A stretch of 64,000 bases of DNA from Streptococcus oricebi (GCF_017883985.1 NZ_PRDG01000005.1:147053-211052); one strand, 5' to 3'; counted from the stretch's first letter, positions 28,008-37,767 are shown. A program made the numbers and translations. Notes: generated from the letters alone by a model not told the origin.

Positions 28008-28352
28008 ATGATAAAAGTTGATAATCTATTACCAGTCGGGACAGTTGTTAAGGTGAAAGGTTCTGATGACAATTTTGTTATCGCAAGCGAACTTCCTCTG
28101 GCAGAACTAAATGGTGAAAAGGGCTACTTTGACTTTGGAGCGGCCAGTCTACCGAGTGGGTTTACAGGAGAGAATTTTCTGTTTTTTAATAAAGAGGATG
28201 TCACTGAAATTGTTTTTTTAGGCTATGTTGACTTGGCTTTTCAAGAGTTGTTGCAGAAGTATGATAAGGTTATTGCCGAGAAGGGATATCGGAAATTCAC
28301 AGTTGCTGAATTTAATGAAAAAGCAGCGCAATCAGGAAAAAAGACAGATTAG
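28008..28352 (+). CDS. DUF4176-like protein, type VII cassette
   Basis: A soluble 114-residue protein with the DUF4176 pattern: NLLPVGTVVKVKGSDDNFVI at the start, a KGYFDFGAASLPSGF middle where members have YDYxxxxYPxG, and FLFFNKEDVTEIVFLGYVD. DUF4176 genes commonly sit beside type VII effectors; their role is not established, with immunity or effector handling as candidates. It is the only gene after the effector before the terminator, so if the effector needs a cognate immunity protein this is the sole local candidate. GGAGG precedes ATG 28008. Confidence 0.8.
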   Translation: MIKVDNLLPVGTVVKVKGSDDNFVIASELPLAELNGEKGYFDFGAASLPSGFTGENFLFFNKEDVTEIVFLGYVDLAFQELLQKYDKVIAEKGYRKFTVAEFNEKAAQSGKKTD

Positions 28353-28361
28353 TTAAAAAGA

Positions 28362-28390
28362 AGTCCAACCCAAGTGGTTGGGCTTTTCTT
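28362..28390 (+). terminator. Intrinsic terminator of LXG cassette 2
   Basis: AGTCCAACC (28362-28370) pairs with GGTTGGGCT (28376-28384) with one U-G, then a T-rich tract. Confidence 0.82.
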
Positions 28391-28430
28391 TTCTCAATGC
28401 CTTTCTGCCTTAATTTTCTGCCCTTCTTCT

Positions 28431-28458
28431 TTTACTTGCGTTTAAAATATGGTAAAAT
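28431..28458 (+). promoter_or_regulatory. Probable promoter of the Asp23-like gene and fakA
   Basis: TTTACT (28431-28436), 16 bp, TAAAAT (28453-28458) with TG-G in front of the hexamer. Confidence 0.6.
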
Positions 28459-28487
28459 AAACTATAAAAACTTTAGAGGTAAATAAG

Positions 28488-28853
28488 ATGACTGTAAAAA
28501 TCAATACAAAAGATGGTCAAATTGAACTAACAGATGATGTCATTGCCACAATCGTTGGTGGAGCAGCGACTGAAATTTTTGGTGTGGTTGGGATGGCTAG
28601 TAAAAATGCCCTCAAGGATAACTTTCAAGCACTTTTAGGAAAGGAAAACTATTCCAAGGGGGTTGTGGTTAAAACGACGGATGATGGTCATATCGCGGTC
28701 GATGTCTATACTGTTTTGAGCTATGGCACTAAGATTAGTGAGGTTTCTAAAAATATTCAAGAGCGGGTGAAATTTAGCTTGGAAAATCAACTGGGAATTA
28801 CTGCTCAGACTGTTAATGTCTACATTCAAAATATCAAAGTCGTAGGAGAATAA
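28488..28853 (+). CDS. Asp23/Gls24 family protein (YloU-like)
   Basis: A soluble 121-residue protein of the Asp23/Gls24 envelope-stress family. IELTDDVIATIVGGAATEIF, VVGMASKN and the C-terminal VNVYIQNIKVVGE are the family blocks. It is coupled to fakA (2-nt gap), the conserved arrangement in Firmicutes. The exact role is not known; in Staphylococcus Asp23 is membrane-associated through a partner. Confidence 0.9.
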   Translation: MTVKINTKDGQIELTDDVIATIVGGAATEIFGVVGMASKNALKDNFQALLGKENYSKGVVVKTTDDGHIAVDVYTVLSYGTKISEVSKNIQERVKFSLENQLGITAQTVNVYIQNIKVVGE

Positions 28854-28855
28854 TT

Positions 28856-30520
28856 GTGTCAAATATTACAACAAGTTTATTTCAAGAAATGGTGCAGGCT
28901 GCATCGACTCGCCTGAATAAACAAGCTGAGTATGTTAATTCCTTGAATGTCTTTCCTGTTCCAGATGGGGATACAGGAACCAATATGGGTATGACCATTG
29001 AAAATGGGGCCAAGGAGGTATCCAGCAAGCCAGCCGCTAGCGTTGGTGAGGTCGCAGGGATTTTTGCCAAGGGTCTCTTGATGGGGGCTCGGGGAAATTC
29101 AGGAGTTATCACTTCCCAACTCTTTCGTGGTTTTTCTCAAAGTGTTAAAGATTTGGACGAGCTCTCTGGTCAAGACTTGGCCCTAGCCTTTCAGGCTGGT
29201 GTCGAAGTGGCCTACAAGGCAGTCATGAAGCCTGTCGAAGGAACGATTTTGACCGTTTCTCGCGGAGCAGCTATCGGTGCTAAGAAAAAGGCAGAGCAGA
29301 CCGATGATGCGGTTGCAGTGATGCAGGCCGCTCTAGATGGGGCCAAGACTGCCCTGGCCAAGACCCCTGATATGCTTCCGGTCTTAAAGGAAGTTGGAGT
29401 GGTGGACTCAGGTGGCCAAGGTCTGGTCTTTATCTATGAAGGTTTCTTGTCTGCCTTGACTGGAGATTATATCGCATCAGAAGACTTTGAAGCAACTCCT
29501 GCTACTATGACTGAGATGATCAATGCGGAACACCACAAGTCAGTCGCCGGCCATGTGGCAACGGAAGATATTCAGTTTGGCTACTGTACGGAGATTATGG
29601 TGGCTCTCAAGCAAGGTCCAACCTATGTTAAGGACTTTGACTATGAGGAGTTTCGGAACTATCTAAATGAGCTGGGGGACTCCCTCTTAGTTGTCAATGA
29701 TGATGAGATTGTCAAGGTCCATGTCCATACTGAAGATCCAGGTCTAGTCATGCAAGAAGGGCTTAAATACGGTAGTCTGGTCAAGGTCAAGGTTGATAAT
29801 ATGAGAAATCAACATGAAGCGCAAGTAGAAAAAGAACAAGGGACCAGCAAGCCCGCTGAGGAAAAAGAATACGCCCTGATTGCCGTTGTGGCTGGTGATG
29901 GGCTGGCTGATATCTTTAGGGCCCAAGGGGTTGACTATATCATTTCTGGTGGTCAAACCATGAACCCATCAACTGAGGACTTTATCAAGGCTGTTGAAGA
30001 GGTTAATGCCCGCAATATTATTATCCTGCCTAACAATAAGAATATCTTTATGGCGGCCCAGTCAGCGGCAGAAGTGATTGAGCAGAACGCAGCGGTGATT
30101 GAAAGCCGGACTTTACCACAAGGTTTAACCAGTCTCTTGGCCTTTGATGCTAGCAAGTCTATCGAGGAAAACCATGATCGGATGACGGCTGCCCTTGGAG
30201 ATGTTGTCAGTGGCAGTGTGACGACAGCGGTTCGTGATACGACTATTGACGGTCTCGAAATTCATGAAAATGATAACCTTGGTATGGTGGACGGTAAAAT
30301 CGTCGTTTCTAATCCGGATATGGTAGAGACCTTGACTGAAACCTTTGACAAGATGTTGGATGAGGATAGTGAAATCGTGACTATCTATGTCGGAGAAGAA
30401 GGAAGCGAAGAAGTGGCTAGTAATCTAGCTCAAGATCTGATGGAAAAGTATGAGGATATTGAGGTGGAAATTCACCAAGGAAAACAACCGGTCTATCCTT
30501 ACCTCTTTAGCGTCGAATAA
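28856..30520 (+). CDS. fakA: Fatty acid kinase, ATP-binding subunit FakA
   Basis: A 554-residue DAK-family kinase that, with a FakB fatty-acid-binding partner encoded elsewhere, phosphorylates exogenous fatty acids for phospholipid synthesis. The N-terminal DhaL-like domain binds nucleotide through NVFPVPDGDTGTNMG and MGARGNSGVI. The central part has GYCTEIMVAL and VHVHTEDPG, and the C-terminal domain has IIILPNNKNI. The start is GTG 28856 with AGGAG about 9 nt upstream, overlapping the end of the Asp23-like gene region. Length is normal. Confidence 0.95.
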   Translation: MSNITTSLFQEMVQAASTRLNKQAEYVNSLNVFPVPDGDTGTNMGMTIENGAKEVSSKPAASVGEVAGIFAKGLLMGARGNSGVITSQLFRGFSQSVKDLDELSGQDLALAFQAGVEVAYKAVMKPVEGTILTVSRGAAIGAKKKAEQTDDAVAVMQAALDGAKTALAKTPDMLPVLKEVGVVDSGGQGLVFIYEGFLSALTGDYIASEDFEATPATMTEMINAEHHKSVAGHVATEDIQFGYCTEIMVALKQGPTYVKDFDYEEFRNYLNELGDSLLVVNDDEIVKVHVHTEDPGLVMQEGLKYGSLVKVKVDNMRNQHEAQVEKEQGTSKPAEEKEYALIAVVAGDGLADIFRAQGVDYIISGGQTMNPSTEDFIKAVEEVNARNIIILPNNKNIFMAAQSAAEVIEQNAAVIESRTLPQGLTSLLAFDASKSIEENHDRMTAALGDVVSGSVTTAVRDTTIDGLEIHENDNLGMVDGKIVVSNPDMVETLTETFDKMLDEDSEIVTIYVGEEGSEEVASNLAQDLMEKYEDIEVEIHQGKQPVYPYLFSVE

Positions 30521-30613
30521 GGAAGCTCTTCTAGTAATAGTTTTCCCTATTCTGAAAGTATGTCTTTCCAGTCTTGAAAATCATCTCTATAAAAAATTAT
30601 ATAGCACAGCTAT

Positions 30614-30641
30614 GCAAGCCTTCGGGCTTGCTTTTTCTTTT
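30614..30641 (+). terminator. Intrinsic terminator of fakA
   Basis: A perfect 7-bp stem GCAAGCC/GGCTTGC (30614-30620, 30625-30631) with a TTCG loop, followed by T5-C-T5. Confidence 0.92.
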
Positions 30642-30655
30642 TAAAAAATAGTGAC

Positions 30656-30681
30656 TTTTGTCATATGGGCTTGTGACAAAA
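30656..30681 (+). promoter_or_regulatory. Candidate response-regulator operator (inverted repeat)
   Basis: TTTTGTCA (30656-30663), 10 bp, TGACAAAA (30674-30681): a perfect 8-bp inverted repeat located about 40-65 bp before the predicted transcription start of the ABC/two-component operon. This is the usual place for an activating response regulator. Confidence 0.6.
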
Positions 30682-30706
30682 ATATCTAGTGAGAAAAAAG
30701 AGGAAC

Positions 30707-30715
30707 TGCTATAAT
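30707..30715 (+). promoter_or_regulatory. Extended -10 promoter of the ABC/two-component operon
   Basis: TG-C-TATAAT (hexamer 30710-30715). No good -35 box is present, in keeping with activation from the inverted repeat upstream. Confidence 0.75.
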
Positions 30716-30726
30716 GAAAGTGGTAA

Positions 30727-30750
30727 GGGGGAATTGTTCCCCCTATTTTT
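30727..30750 (+). terminator. Terminator-like hairpin in the leader of the ABC/two-component operon
   Basis: GGGGGAA (30727-30733) pairs perfectly with TTCCCCC (30737-30743) around a 3-nt loop and is followed by TATTTTT. It starts about 5 nt after the predicted transcription start and ends 20 nt before the first gene, so it could act as an early attenuator or a 5' stabiliser. Confidence 0.65.
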
Positions 30751-30770
30751 ATCATAGAAAGGAAAGAAAG

Positions 30771-31658
30771 ATGGCATTGATTAAAGTAGACAATTTATCT
30801 AAGAGAATTGCTAGCAAGGAAATTCTCAAAGAGCTCTCTTTTGAGATTGAGACTGGAGATTGCTTGGCCTTGATTGGTCCCAATGGAGCTGGGAAAACCA
30901 CTCTCATGGACTGTCTTTTGGGAGATAAATCGTTTAGTTCGGGCACGATTAGGATTCAAGGACTGAAACCGACTAGCCCCAAGTTAAAGACGCTAGTTGC
31001 TGTCTTGCCTCAGGAAAATACCGTTCCTGCCAAACTCAAGGTCAAGGAGCTGATTCGTTTCTTCCAAGAAATTTATCCCAATAGTCTGAGCGATCAAGAG
31101 GTAGATGACTTGTTAGGCTTTTCCGCCCAGCAAAAGGACCAGTTGGCTGAAAAGTTATCTGGTGGGCAAAAGCGACTCTTGTCTTTCGTTTTGACCCTGA
31201 TTGGGCGCCCTGTCATTCTCTTTTTGGACGAGCCGACAGCGGGTATGGATACTTCTACCCGCCAGCGTTTTTGGGAAATTGTGGCTGAACTCAAGGACCA
31301 AGATGTAACCATTGTCTACTCTTCCCACTATATTGAAGAGGTGGAGCATACGGCCCAACGAATTTTGGTGCTGCACAAGGGCGAGCTGATTCGGGATACA
31401 ACGCCTTATGCCATGCGTAGCGAAGAGCAGGAAAAACACTTCACTCTGCCGCTCTCCTATCAGGAGTTGGTCGTTAATCTGGCAGATGTTTATGAGTTAG
31501 AGACCAAGCAAAATACCCTGTCTTTTGCCACCAGAGAAGCCAATCGCGTCTGGAGTTCCCTAGAAGAGGGGGGCTGTAAGATTGAAGAGATTGAAGTGCG
31601 CAATCGTACGCTTCTGGATAGTATTTTTGAAACAACTCAACAAGAAGAAAGGGAGTAG
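30771..31658 (+). CDS. ABC transporter ATP-binding protein (exporter type)
   Basis: A 295-residue ATPase. Walker A is GPNGAGKTT, the signature is LSGGQKR, Walker B is VILFLDEP and the H-loop is IVYSSHYIEE. The 75-residue C-terminal extension is typical of drug or lipid exporters of the YvfR/CcmA type. GAAAGGAAAGAAAG before ATG 30771 is the ribosome binding site. It is the first of four genes: ATPase, permease, histidine kinase, response regulator. The transported substrate is unknown. Confidence 0.92.
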   Translation: MALIKVDNLSKRIASKEILKELSFEIETGDCLALIGPNGAGKTTLMDCLLGDKSFSSGTIRIQGLKPTSPKLKTLVAVLPQENTVPAKLKVKELIRFFQEIYPNSLSDQEVDDLLGFSAQQKDQLAEKLSGGQKRLLSFVLTLIGRPVILFLDEPTAGMDTSTRQRFWEIVAELKDQDVTIVYSSHYIEEVEHTAQRILVLHKGELIRDTTPYAMRSEEQEKHFTLPLSYQELVVNLADVYELETKQNTLSFATREANRVWSSLEEGGCKIEEIEVRNRTLLDSIFETTQQEERE

Positions 31659-31664
31659 ATAGAC

Positions 31665-32396
31665 ATGAAACATCTAATAAGTTTAATCAAGATAGAGTTG
31701 ACTGTTGGTAAGCGCCAAATGGCTTATTTCCTCTTATCAATCGGACTTCCGGCAGCCTTTTATCTCCTTTTTTCAGGAATTATTGCCAAGGATACACCAG
31801 AGGCGGGTCTGCGTTCCTATCTTTTTTCTATGACTCTCTTTTCAATGTTGTCCACCTCATTTTTCAGTCTGCCTAGTGACCTCTACACAGATAAGGTCAA
31901 TAATTGGAAAAAAATGTTGCAACATTCGCCGGTTTCTGTGTTAGAATATTATATATCTAAATTTTTCAATATGCTGGTCCAGTATCTCCTATCCATTATC
32001 ATTGTTTTTTCAATCGGTCATTTTGCCCGTGGAGTCAATCTGCCCCTGCAAGAATGGATTGTGATTGCCTTGATTTTGATTATTGGTAGCATCACCTTTA
32101 TCGCTATGGGGGCCATGTTGACTCTCTTGCCAAGTATGCAGCTCATGTCTGTTATCGGCAATATCGTCTTTATGGGCTTGGCTGTCTTAGGTGGTCTCTG
32201 GTTTCCAATTTCCATGTTCCCCAGCTGGATGCAGGCCATTGGTAAAGTCACTCCGACCTACCAGCTCATGCAGGTGGTCAATGGCTATCTGAAAAATCAG
32301 ACCTTTAATCTTCCGGCTATTTTAATCTTAGCGGGCTATACGATTGTTGTAGTCTTGCTGACCGTCAATGGCAATCGTTGGCTTAATAGAAATTAG
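31665..32396 (+). CDS. ABC-2 type transporter permease
   Basis: A 243-residue membrane protein with about six helices (MAYFLLSIGLPAAFYLLFSG, YLFSMTLFSMLSTSFFSL, NMLVQYLLSIIIVFSIGHF, WIVIALILIIGSITFIAMGA, LMSVIGNIVFMGLAVLGGLW, LPAILILAGYTIVVVLLTV). GLWFPISMFPSWMQAIGKVTP is the conserved ABC-2 C-terminal motif. It pairs with the ATPase 6 nt upstream. Confidence 0.92.
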   Translation: MKHLISLIKIELTVGKRQMAYFLLSIGLPAAFYLLFSGIIAKDTPEAGLRSYLFSMTLFSMLSTSFFSLPSDLYTDKVNNWKKMLQHSPVSVLEYYISKFFNMLVQYLLSIIIVFSIGHFARGVNLPLQEWIVIALILIIGSITFIAMGAMLTLLPSMQLMSVIGNIVFMGLAVLGGLWFPISMFPSWMQAIGKVTPTYQLMQVVNGYLKNQTFNLPAILILAGYTIVVVLLTVNGNRWLNRN

Positions 32397-32436
32397 GTGC
32401 CTTGAAAGATAGGGCCAGTAAAAAGTGAGGTAAATT

Positions 32437-33537
32437 ATGTGGCAGACCCTTAGGGAAATCCATTTTATGTTTTATGTGGCCCTTGTCTTTATTTTGTTTC
32501 CAGTTGTCGGTGTGCTGACTGGAGAGTATTCACCCTTACTCTTGGTTTGGACGGCTATCTTTGTCTGGGCCTATCTCTCGATTTTAGTTGTTGAGGACAA
32601 TGGCAAACAGTGGGGATTTTGGTTTCTCTTGTGCGTCTATATTGTCTATGCCTCTTTAGCCTTAAATTTAGGTTTTACTTGGTATCTCTTTTATCTGTCA
32701 AATATCCTTATCTATCGCTTGCATGAGCATCGCCTAGCTTCGCCCTTGTTTCTGTCCTTCTTTATGGTCGAATTCTTAATTATCCTAGGCGCCGTCTTTG
32801 TTTATGAGCAGTCCTGGGAGTTTTATGCCAACCTTCTCATTCCTCTTCTCTTTCAAAACATCATCGTCCTGGGCCTCAGACGGCTCCAGATGATAGAGGA
32901 TTTGAAGGTTGAAAGAATGCGTCAAAATGAGAAAATCAATCTCTTACTGGCTGAAAGTGAGCGCAATCGGATTGGGCGCGACTTGCATGATAGTCTGGGG
33001 CATACCTTTGCCATGCTGAGCTTGAAAACGGAGCTAGCCCAGCAATTTCTCCAGCTCAAGGACTTGGAGGAACTGGGCAAGGAATTGGAAGAAATCCATG
33101 AAATTAGTAGAAAATCCATGGTAGATGTGCGGCGGATTGTTGATAATCTAAAGACTCGGACCCTAGAGGAGGAGCTCGCGACCATTGAGAAAATGCTGGA
33201 GATGACTGGAGTTGAGGTTGAACTGACCAATGAGCTCAATGTTGCCAGTCTGCCCAAACAGGTCCAAATCAATCTCAGTATGATTTTATTGGAGTTGGCA
33301 ACCAATATTATCAAGCATGCCAATGCCCGACATTGCTCTATTCATCTCTGGTCTGAGGCTGCCTGTGTCCTCTTAGATGTAGAAGATGATGGTGTTGGTT
33401 TTAAGGAAGTGACTGGACGAGAATTGCACTCTATTCGTGAGCGCTTGTCTGGCCTGGACGGTCAAATTGATATTTTGAGTAGTGCTCAGCCGACCCTGAT
33501 TCGGCTGACCTTACCCTTAAAGGGAGGGGAGAGATGA
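32437..33537 (+). CDS. Sensor histidine kinase, HisKA_3 (DesK/LiaS/YvfT type)
   Basis: A 366-residue membrane kinase. About five or six membrane helices fill residues 10-150 with no large external domain, suggesting it senses the membrane or the transporter. A short coiled coil leads to the phosphoacceptor motif [20 protein letters not shown] with His184. The ATPase domain has the N-box [14 protein letters not shown] and the G-box VEDDGVGF. It overlaps the regulator gene by 4 nt (ATGA). Confidence 0.93.
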   Translation: MWQTLREIHFMFYVALVFILFPVVGVLTGEYSPLLLVWTAIFVWAYLSILVVEDNGKQWGFWFLLCVYIVYASLALNLGFTWYLFYLSNILIYRLHEHRLASPLFLSFFMVEFLIILGAVFVYEQSWEFYANLLIPLLFQNIIVLGLRRLQMIEDLKVERMRQNEKINLLLAESERNRIGRDLHDSLGHTFAMLSLKTELAQQFLQLKDLEELGKELEEIHEISRKSMVDVRRIVDNLKTRTLEEELATIEKMLEMTGVEVELTNELNVASLPKQVQINLSMILLELATNIIKHANARHCSIHLWSEAACVLLDVEDDGVGFKEVTGRELHSIRERLSGLDGQIDILSSAQPTLIRLTLPLKGGER

Positions 33538-34136
33538 TGAAACTCTTAGTAGCAGAGGATCAAAGTATGTTGCGTGATGCTCTGCGGCGCCTGCTGGAAA
33601 TGCAGCCAGGTGTTGAGCAAGTCCTGGAGGCAGCTAACGGGCAAGAAGCCATCCAAATTCTAGCAACCAATCAATTAGATGTGGCGATTGTGGATGTAGA
33701 GATGCCCCTGATGACGGGTTTGGATGTCCTGGAGTGGGTCAAGGCTAACCAGCCAACTACCAAGGTTGTCATTGTCACCACCTTTAAGCGACCCGGCTAC
33801 TTTGAGCGGGCCCTTAAGGCAGATGTAGATGCTTATGTTTTAAAGGAGCGGAGTGTCTTGGACTTGATGGCTACGATTAAGCGGGTCTTGGCTGGGGAAA
33901 AGGAATATTCTCCTGAGCTGATGGAAGTTATCTTGACCAGCAAGAACCCCTTGTCCCACCAAGAAATCTTGGTTTTACAGGAAGCGGCTAGAGGTCTATC
34001 CAACCAGGAGATAGCAGAGAAACTCTACCTATCTAACGGAACCATTCGCAACTACATGTCCTCGATTTTAAATAAATTAAATGCCGATAACCGCGTAGAG
34101 GCAGCCCGTATTGCCCAAAGCCAGGGCTGGATTTGA
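33534..34136 (+). CDS. Response regulator, NarL/LuxR family
   Basis: A 200-residue regulator. The receiver domain has the acidic pair at VAEDQ and the phosphoacceptor Asp54 in [11 protein letters not shown], with Lys in VLKERS. The C-terminal LuxR-type helix-turn-helix is [20 protein letters not shown] followed by [14 protein letters not shown]. It probably binds the TTTTGTCA inverted repeat in front of the operon and activates it. Confidence 0.94.
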   Translation: MMKLLVAEDQSMLRDALRRLLEMQPGVEQVLEAANGQEAIQILATNQLDVAIVDVEMPLMTGLDVLEWVKANQPTTKVVIVTTFKRPGYFERALKADVDAYVLKERSVLDLMATIKRVLAGEKEYSPELMEVILTSKNPLSHQEILVLQEAARGLSNQEIAEKLYLSNGTIRNYMSSILNKLNADNRVEAARIAQSQGWI

Positions 34137-34226
34137 GGCGGCTTGTTAAGCCCCTATCTTAAATTCCCCCCCTTGCCTTTTGAAGGTAGATTTGGGATGG
34201 GGGCTACTTGTTTTACATATAGAGCA

Positions 34227-34278
34227 GAGGAAAGGAGGGCTGTTTTTCAGCAAGCAGCTTCTTTTCCTCTTATTTTTT
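34227..34278 (+). terminator. Intrinsic terminator of the ABC/two-component operon
   Basis: GAGGAAAG (34227-34234) pairs with CTTTTCCTC (34261-34269) with one bulge, with an inner stem GCTG/CAGC, followed by TTATTTTTT. Another imperfect long inverted repeat (34149-34205) precedes it but has a weak T-tract. Confidence 0.72.
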
Positions 34279-34291
34279 AGCTATAAAATAG

Positions 34292-34306
34292 AATTTTCAA
34301 AAAAGT
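34292..34306 (+). promoter_or_regulatory. Candidate CodY box upstream of ilvB
   Basis: AATTTTCAAAAAAGT matches the CodY consensus AATTTTCWGAAAATT at 13 of 15 positions. It lies 22 bp before the -35 box. CodY represses branched-chain amino acid synthesis in related bacteria. Confidence 0.5.
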
Positions 34307-34327
34307 CAGAAAATACTTGAAATAACC

Positions 34328-34355
34328 TTGCAAATATTTTAAAAAATGGTATGAT
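34328..34355 (+). promoter_or_regulatory. Promoter of ilvBNC
   Basis: TTGCAA (34328-34333), 16 bp, TATGAT (34350-34355) with TG-G in front. I find no T-box or leader peptide between it and ilvB. Confidence 0.72.
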
Positions 34356-34398
34356 AGTAGCATACTTTTTAAAATATATTTATTGAGAAAGGGGAACT

Positions 34399-36105
34399 AT
34401 GGAGAAAATCAAATTGGAAACTCCTAAAACGGGTTCGGAGCTGGTCCTTGAGACCTTAAAGAACTTAGGTGTTGATACCATTTTTGGTTATCCAGGAGGA
34501 GCTGTTTTGCCACTTTATGATGCCATTTACAGCTTTGAAGGAATTCGACATATTTTGGGCCGGCACGAACAAGGCTGTGTCCATGAAGCAGAAGGTTATG
34601 CTAAATCAACTGGTAAAATCGGTGTAGCAGTGGTCACCAGTGGACCAGGAGCTACCAATGCCATTACTGGTATTACAGATGCCATGAGCGATAGTGTTCC
34701 CCTCCTTGTCTTTACGGGGCAGGTCGGTATAGCCGGCATTGGTAAGGACGCCTTCCAAGAGGCCGATATTGTCGGCATCACCATGGCGACGACCAAGTAT
34801 AATTACCAGATTCGAGATACAGCCGACATTCCTAGAATTATTACCGAGGCCATTCATATTGCGACTACTGGCAGACCTGGCCCGGTCGTTATTGACCTTC
34901 CCAAGGACGTTACGGCCAAGGAAGTCGATTACTACTATGATACCAAGATTAACTTGCCTAGTTACCAACCGACTATCCTGCCCAATGAACTGCAAATCAA
35001 ACGCCTCTTAAAGCAATTATCCAAGGCTAAAAAGCCAGTCATTCTCTCAGGTGGTGGGGTCAACTATGCTTCGGCTAGCAAGGAACTCTTAGCCTTTGCT
35101 GAGCGCTATCAAATCCCAGTCGTAACGACCCTTCTAGGTCAAGGGACTATCGATACCCAGCACCCCCTCTTTTTGGGTATGGGAGGCATGCACGGTTCTT
35201 ATGCGGCCAATATCGCTATGACCGAGACGGATTTTCTAATCAATCTGGCCTCCCGCTTTGATGACCGTTTGACTGGAAATCCCAAGACCTTTGCTAAGAA
35301 TGCAACGGTGGCCCATATTGATATTGATCCAGCTGAAATCGGTAAGATTATCAGTGTGGATATTCCGATTGTCGGTGATGTCAAAAAGACTCTGCAACTC
35401 TTGTTGGCAGAAGAAAATGTTCGGACAAGGACAGATAAGTGGATTGAGCGGGTCACTGAAAACAAACGGCGGGTGCGCTCCTATGATAAGAAGGAACGGG
35501 TGGTTCAACCCCAAGCGGTCATTGAGCGGATTGGTGAGTTGACCAAGGGAGATGCAGTTGTTGTGACTGACGTCGGCCAACACCAGATGTGGACGGCCCA
35601 ATACTATCCTTACAAACACGAGCGCCAATTGGTGACCTCGGGTGGTCTAGGAACTATGGGCTTTGGGATTCCGGCAGCGATCGGAGCCAAGTTGGCCCAG
35701 CCAGATAAGGAGGTTGTCCTCTTTGTCGGTGACGGTGGTTTCCAAATGACCAATCAGGAATTGGCTATTTTAAATAGCTATGGGATTCCGATTAAGGTTA
35801 TCCTGCTGAATAACCACTCGCTGGGGATGGTTCGTCAATGGCAGGAATCCTTCTATGACGGCCGAACCAGTGAATCGGTCTTTACGGCAGATAACGAGCC
35901 TAATTTCCAACTCTTGGCTGAGGCCTATGGCATTAAGCACTATCAGTTTGCGGATCCTGAGACCCTGGCTAGTGATTTGGAAGTCATTCAGGAAAATATT
36001 CCCATGTTGATTGAGGTGGATATTTCACGCAAGGAGCACGTTTTCCCAATGGTGCCGTCTGGCAAGAGCAATCATGAGATGTTGGGGGTGAAGTTCCATG
36101 CGTAG
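34399..36105 (+). CDS. ilvB: Acetolactate synthase, large (catalytic) subunit
   Basis: A 568-residue thiamine-diphosphate enzyme that makes acetolactate (or acetohydroxybutyrate), the first common step of valine, leucine and isoleucine synthesis. The catalytic Glu lies in GRHEQGCVHEAEGYA, and the ThDP-Mg motif runs VGDGGFQMTNQELAILNSYG to ILLNNHSLGM. FAD- and substrate-region blocks are also normal. GAAAGGGG precedes ATG 34399. It overlaps ilvN by 8 nt. Confidence 0.97.
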   Translation: MEKIKLETPKTGSELVLETLKNLGVDTIFGYPGGAVLPLYDAIYSFEGIRHILGRHEQGCVHEAEGYAKSTGKIGVAVVTSGPGATNAITGITDAMSDSVPLLVFTGQVGIAGIGKDAFQEADIVGITMATTKYNYQIRDTADIPRIITEAIHIATTGRPGPVVIDLPKDVTAKEVDYYYDTKINLPSYQPTILPNELQIKRLLKQLSKAKKPVILSGGGVNYASASKELLAFAERYQIPVVTTLLGQGTIDTQHPLFLGMGGMHGSYAANIAMTETDFLINLASRFDDRLTGNPKTFAKNATVAHIDIDPAEIGKIISVDIPIVGDVKKTLQLLLAEENVRTRTDKWIERVTENKRRVRSYDKKERVVQPQAVIERIGELTKGDAVVVTDVGQHQMWTAQYYPYKHERQLVTSGGLGTMGFGIPAAIGAKLAQPDKEVVLFVGDGGFQMTNQELAILNSYGIPIKVILLNNHSLGMVRQWQESFYDGRTSESVFTADNEPNFQLLAEAYGIKHYQFADPETLASDLEVIQENIPMLIEVDISRKEHVFPMVPSGKSNHEMLGVKFHA

Positions 36106-36574
36106 AATGTTAACAGCCAAACTTCGGAACCAATCTGGGGTACTCAATCGCTTTACGGGTGTTCTATCCCGCCGTCAGGTCAATATTGAGTCTATCTCTG
36201 TCGGGACAACTGAGGATCCGACTATCTCGCGCATTACCATTATCATTGATGTAGCCACAGCGGCCGAGGTGGAGCAAATTATCAAGCAGCTCAACCGTCA
36301 GATTGATGTGATTCGGGTCAGGGATATTACAGACCAGCCTCATCTGGAAAGGGAGGTTATCCTAGTCAAAATTTCAGCTCCAGCTAATAAGAGGGCCGAA
36401 ATTTTAGCTATTATCCAACCCTTCCGGGCAACAGTGGTCGATGTGGCTCCAAGTTCAATCACTATTCAGATGACTGGTGACGCCGAGAAGAGTGAAGCCC
36501 TCTTAAGAGTTATTCGCCCTTATGGGATTAGAAATATTGCCCGAACAGGGGCAACCGGCTTTACCCGCGATTGA
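36098..36574 (+). CDS. ilvN: Acetolactate synthase, small (regulatory) subunit
   Basis: A 158-residue ACT-domain protein that activates IlvB and confers valine feedback. The N-terminal ACT domain is MLTAKLRNQSGVLNRFTGVL followed by SRRQVNIESISVG; the C-terminal domain is the longer IlvN/IlvH type. It starts inside the end of ilvB, so translation is coupled. Confidence 0.96.
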   Translation: MRRMLTAKLRNQSGVLNRFTGVLSRRQVNIESISVGTTEDPTISRITIIIDVATAAEVEQIIKQLNRQIDVIRVRDITDQPHLEREVILVKISAPANKRAEILAIIQPFRATVVDVAPSSITIQMTGDAEKSEALLRVIRPYGIRNIARTGATGFTRD

Positions 36575-36642
36575 TGATGCTCTAAGGCCTTCAGGCCTAC
36601 AAGAGTGTTTGCAGTAAGCACTAAGACTAAGTCTCCTAGTGA

Positions 36643-37695
<1,053 letters not shown>

Positions 37696-37728
37696 GGTCA
37701 GCTAACTGTCCTTATAGGGTGGGACAAA

Positions 37729-37767
37729 GTCATTCTGGCTAGAGCTAGGACTTGCCCACTCTTTTTT
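37729..37767 (+). terminator. Intrinsic terminator of ilvBNC
   Basis: GTGGG (37729-37733) pairs with CCCAC (37755-37759), with an inner stem AAGTC/GACTT, followed by T6 (37762-37767). Confidence 0.75.

Noticed and set aside
14198..28390. Type VII secretion core genes between the two cassettes
   Set aside because: No EssC-like FtsK/SpoIIIE ATPase, EssB, EsaA or WXG100 EsxA was found among the genes here.
34140..34398. Possible T-box or leader-peptide attenuator before ilvB
   Set aside because: The terminator hairpin at 34227-34278 lies upstream of the ilv promoter and so belongs to the preceding operon; no T-box core sequence was found.
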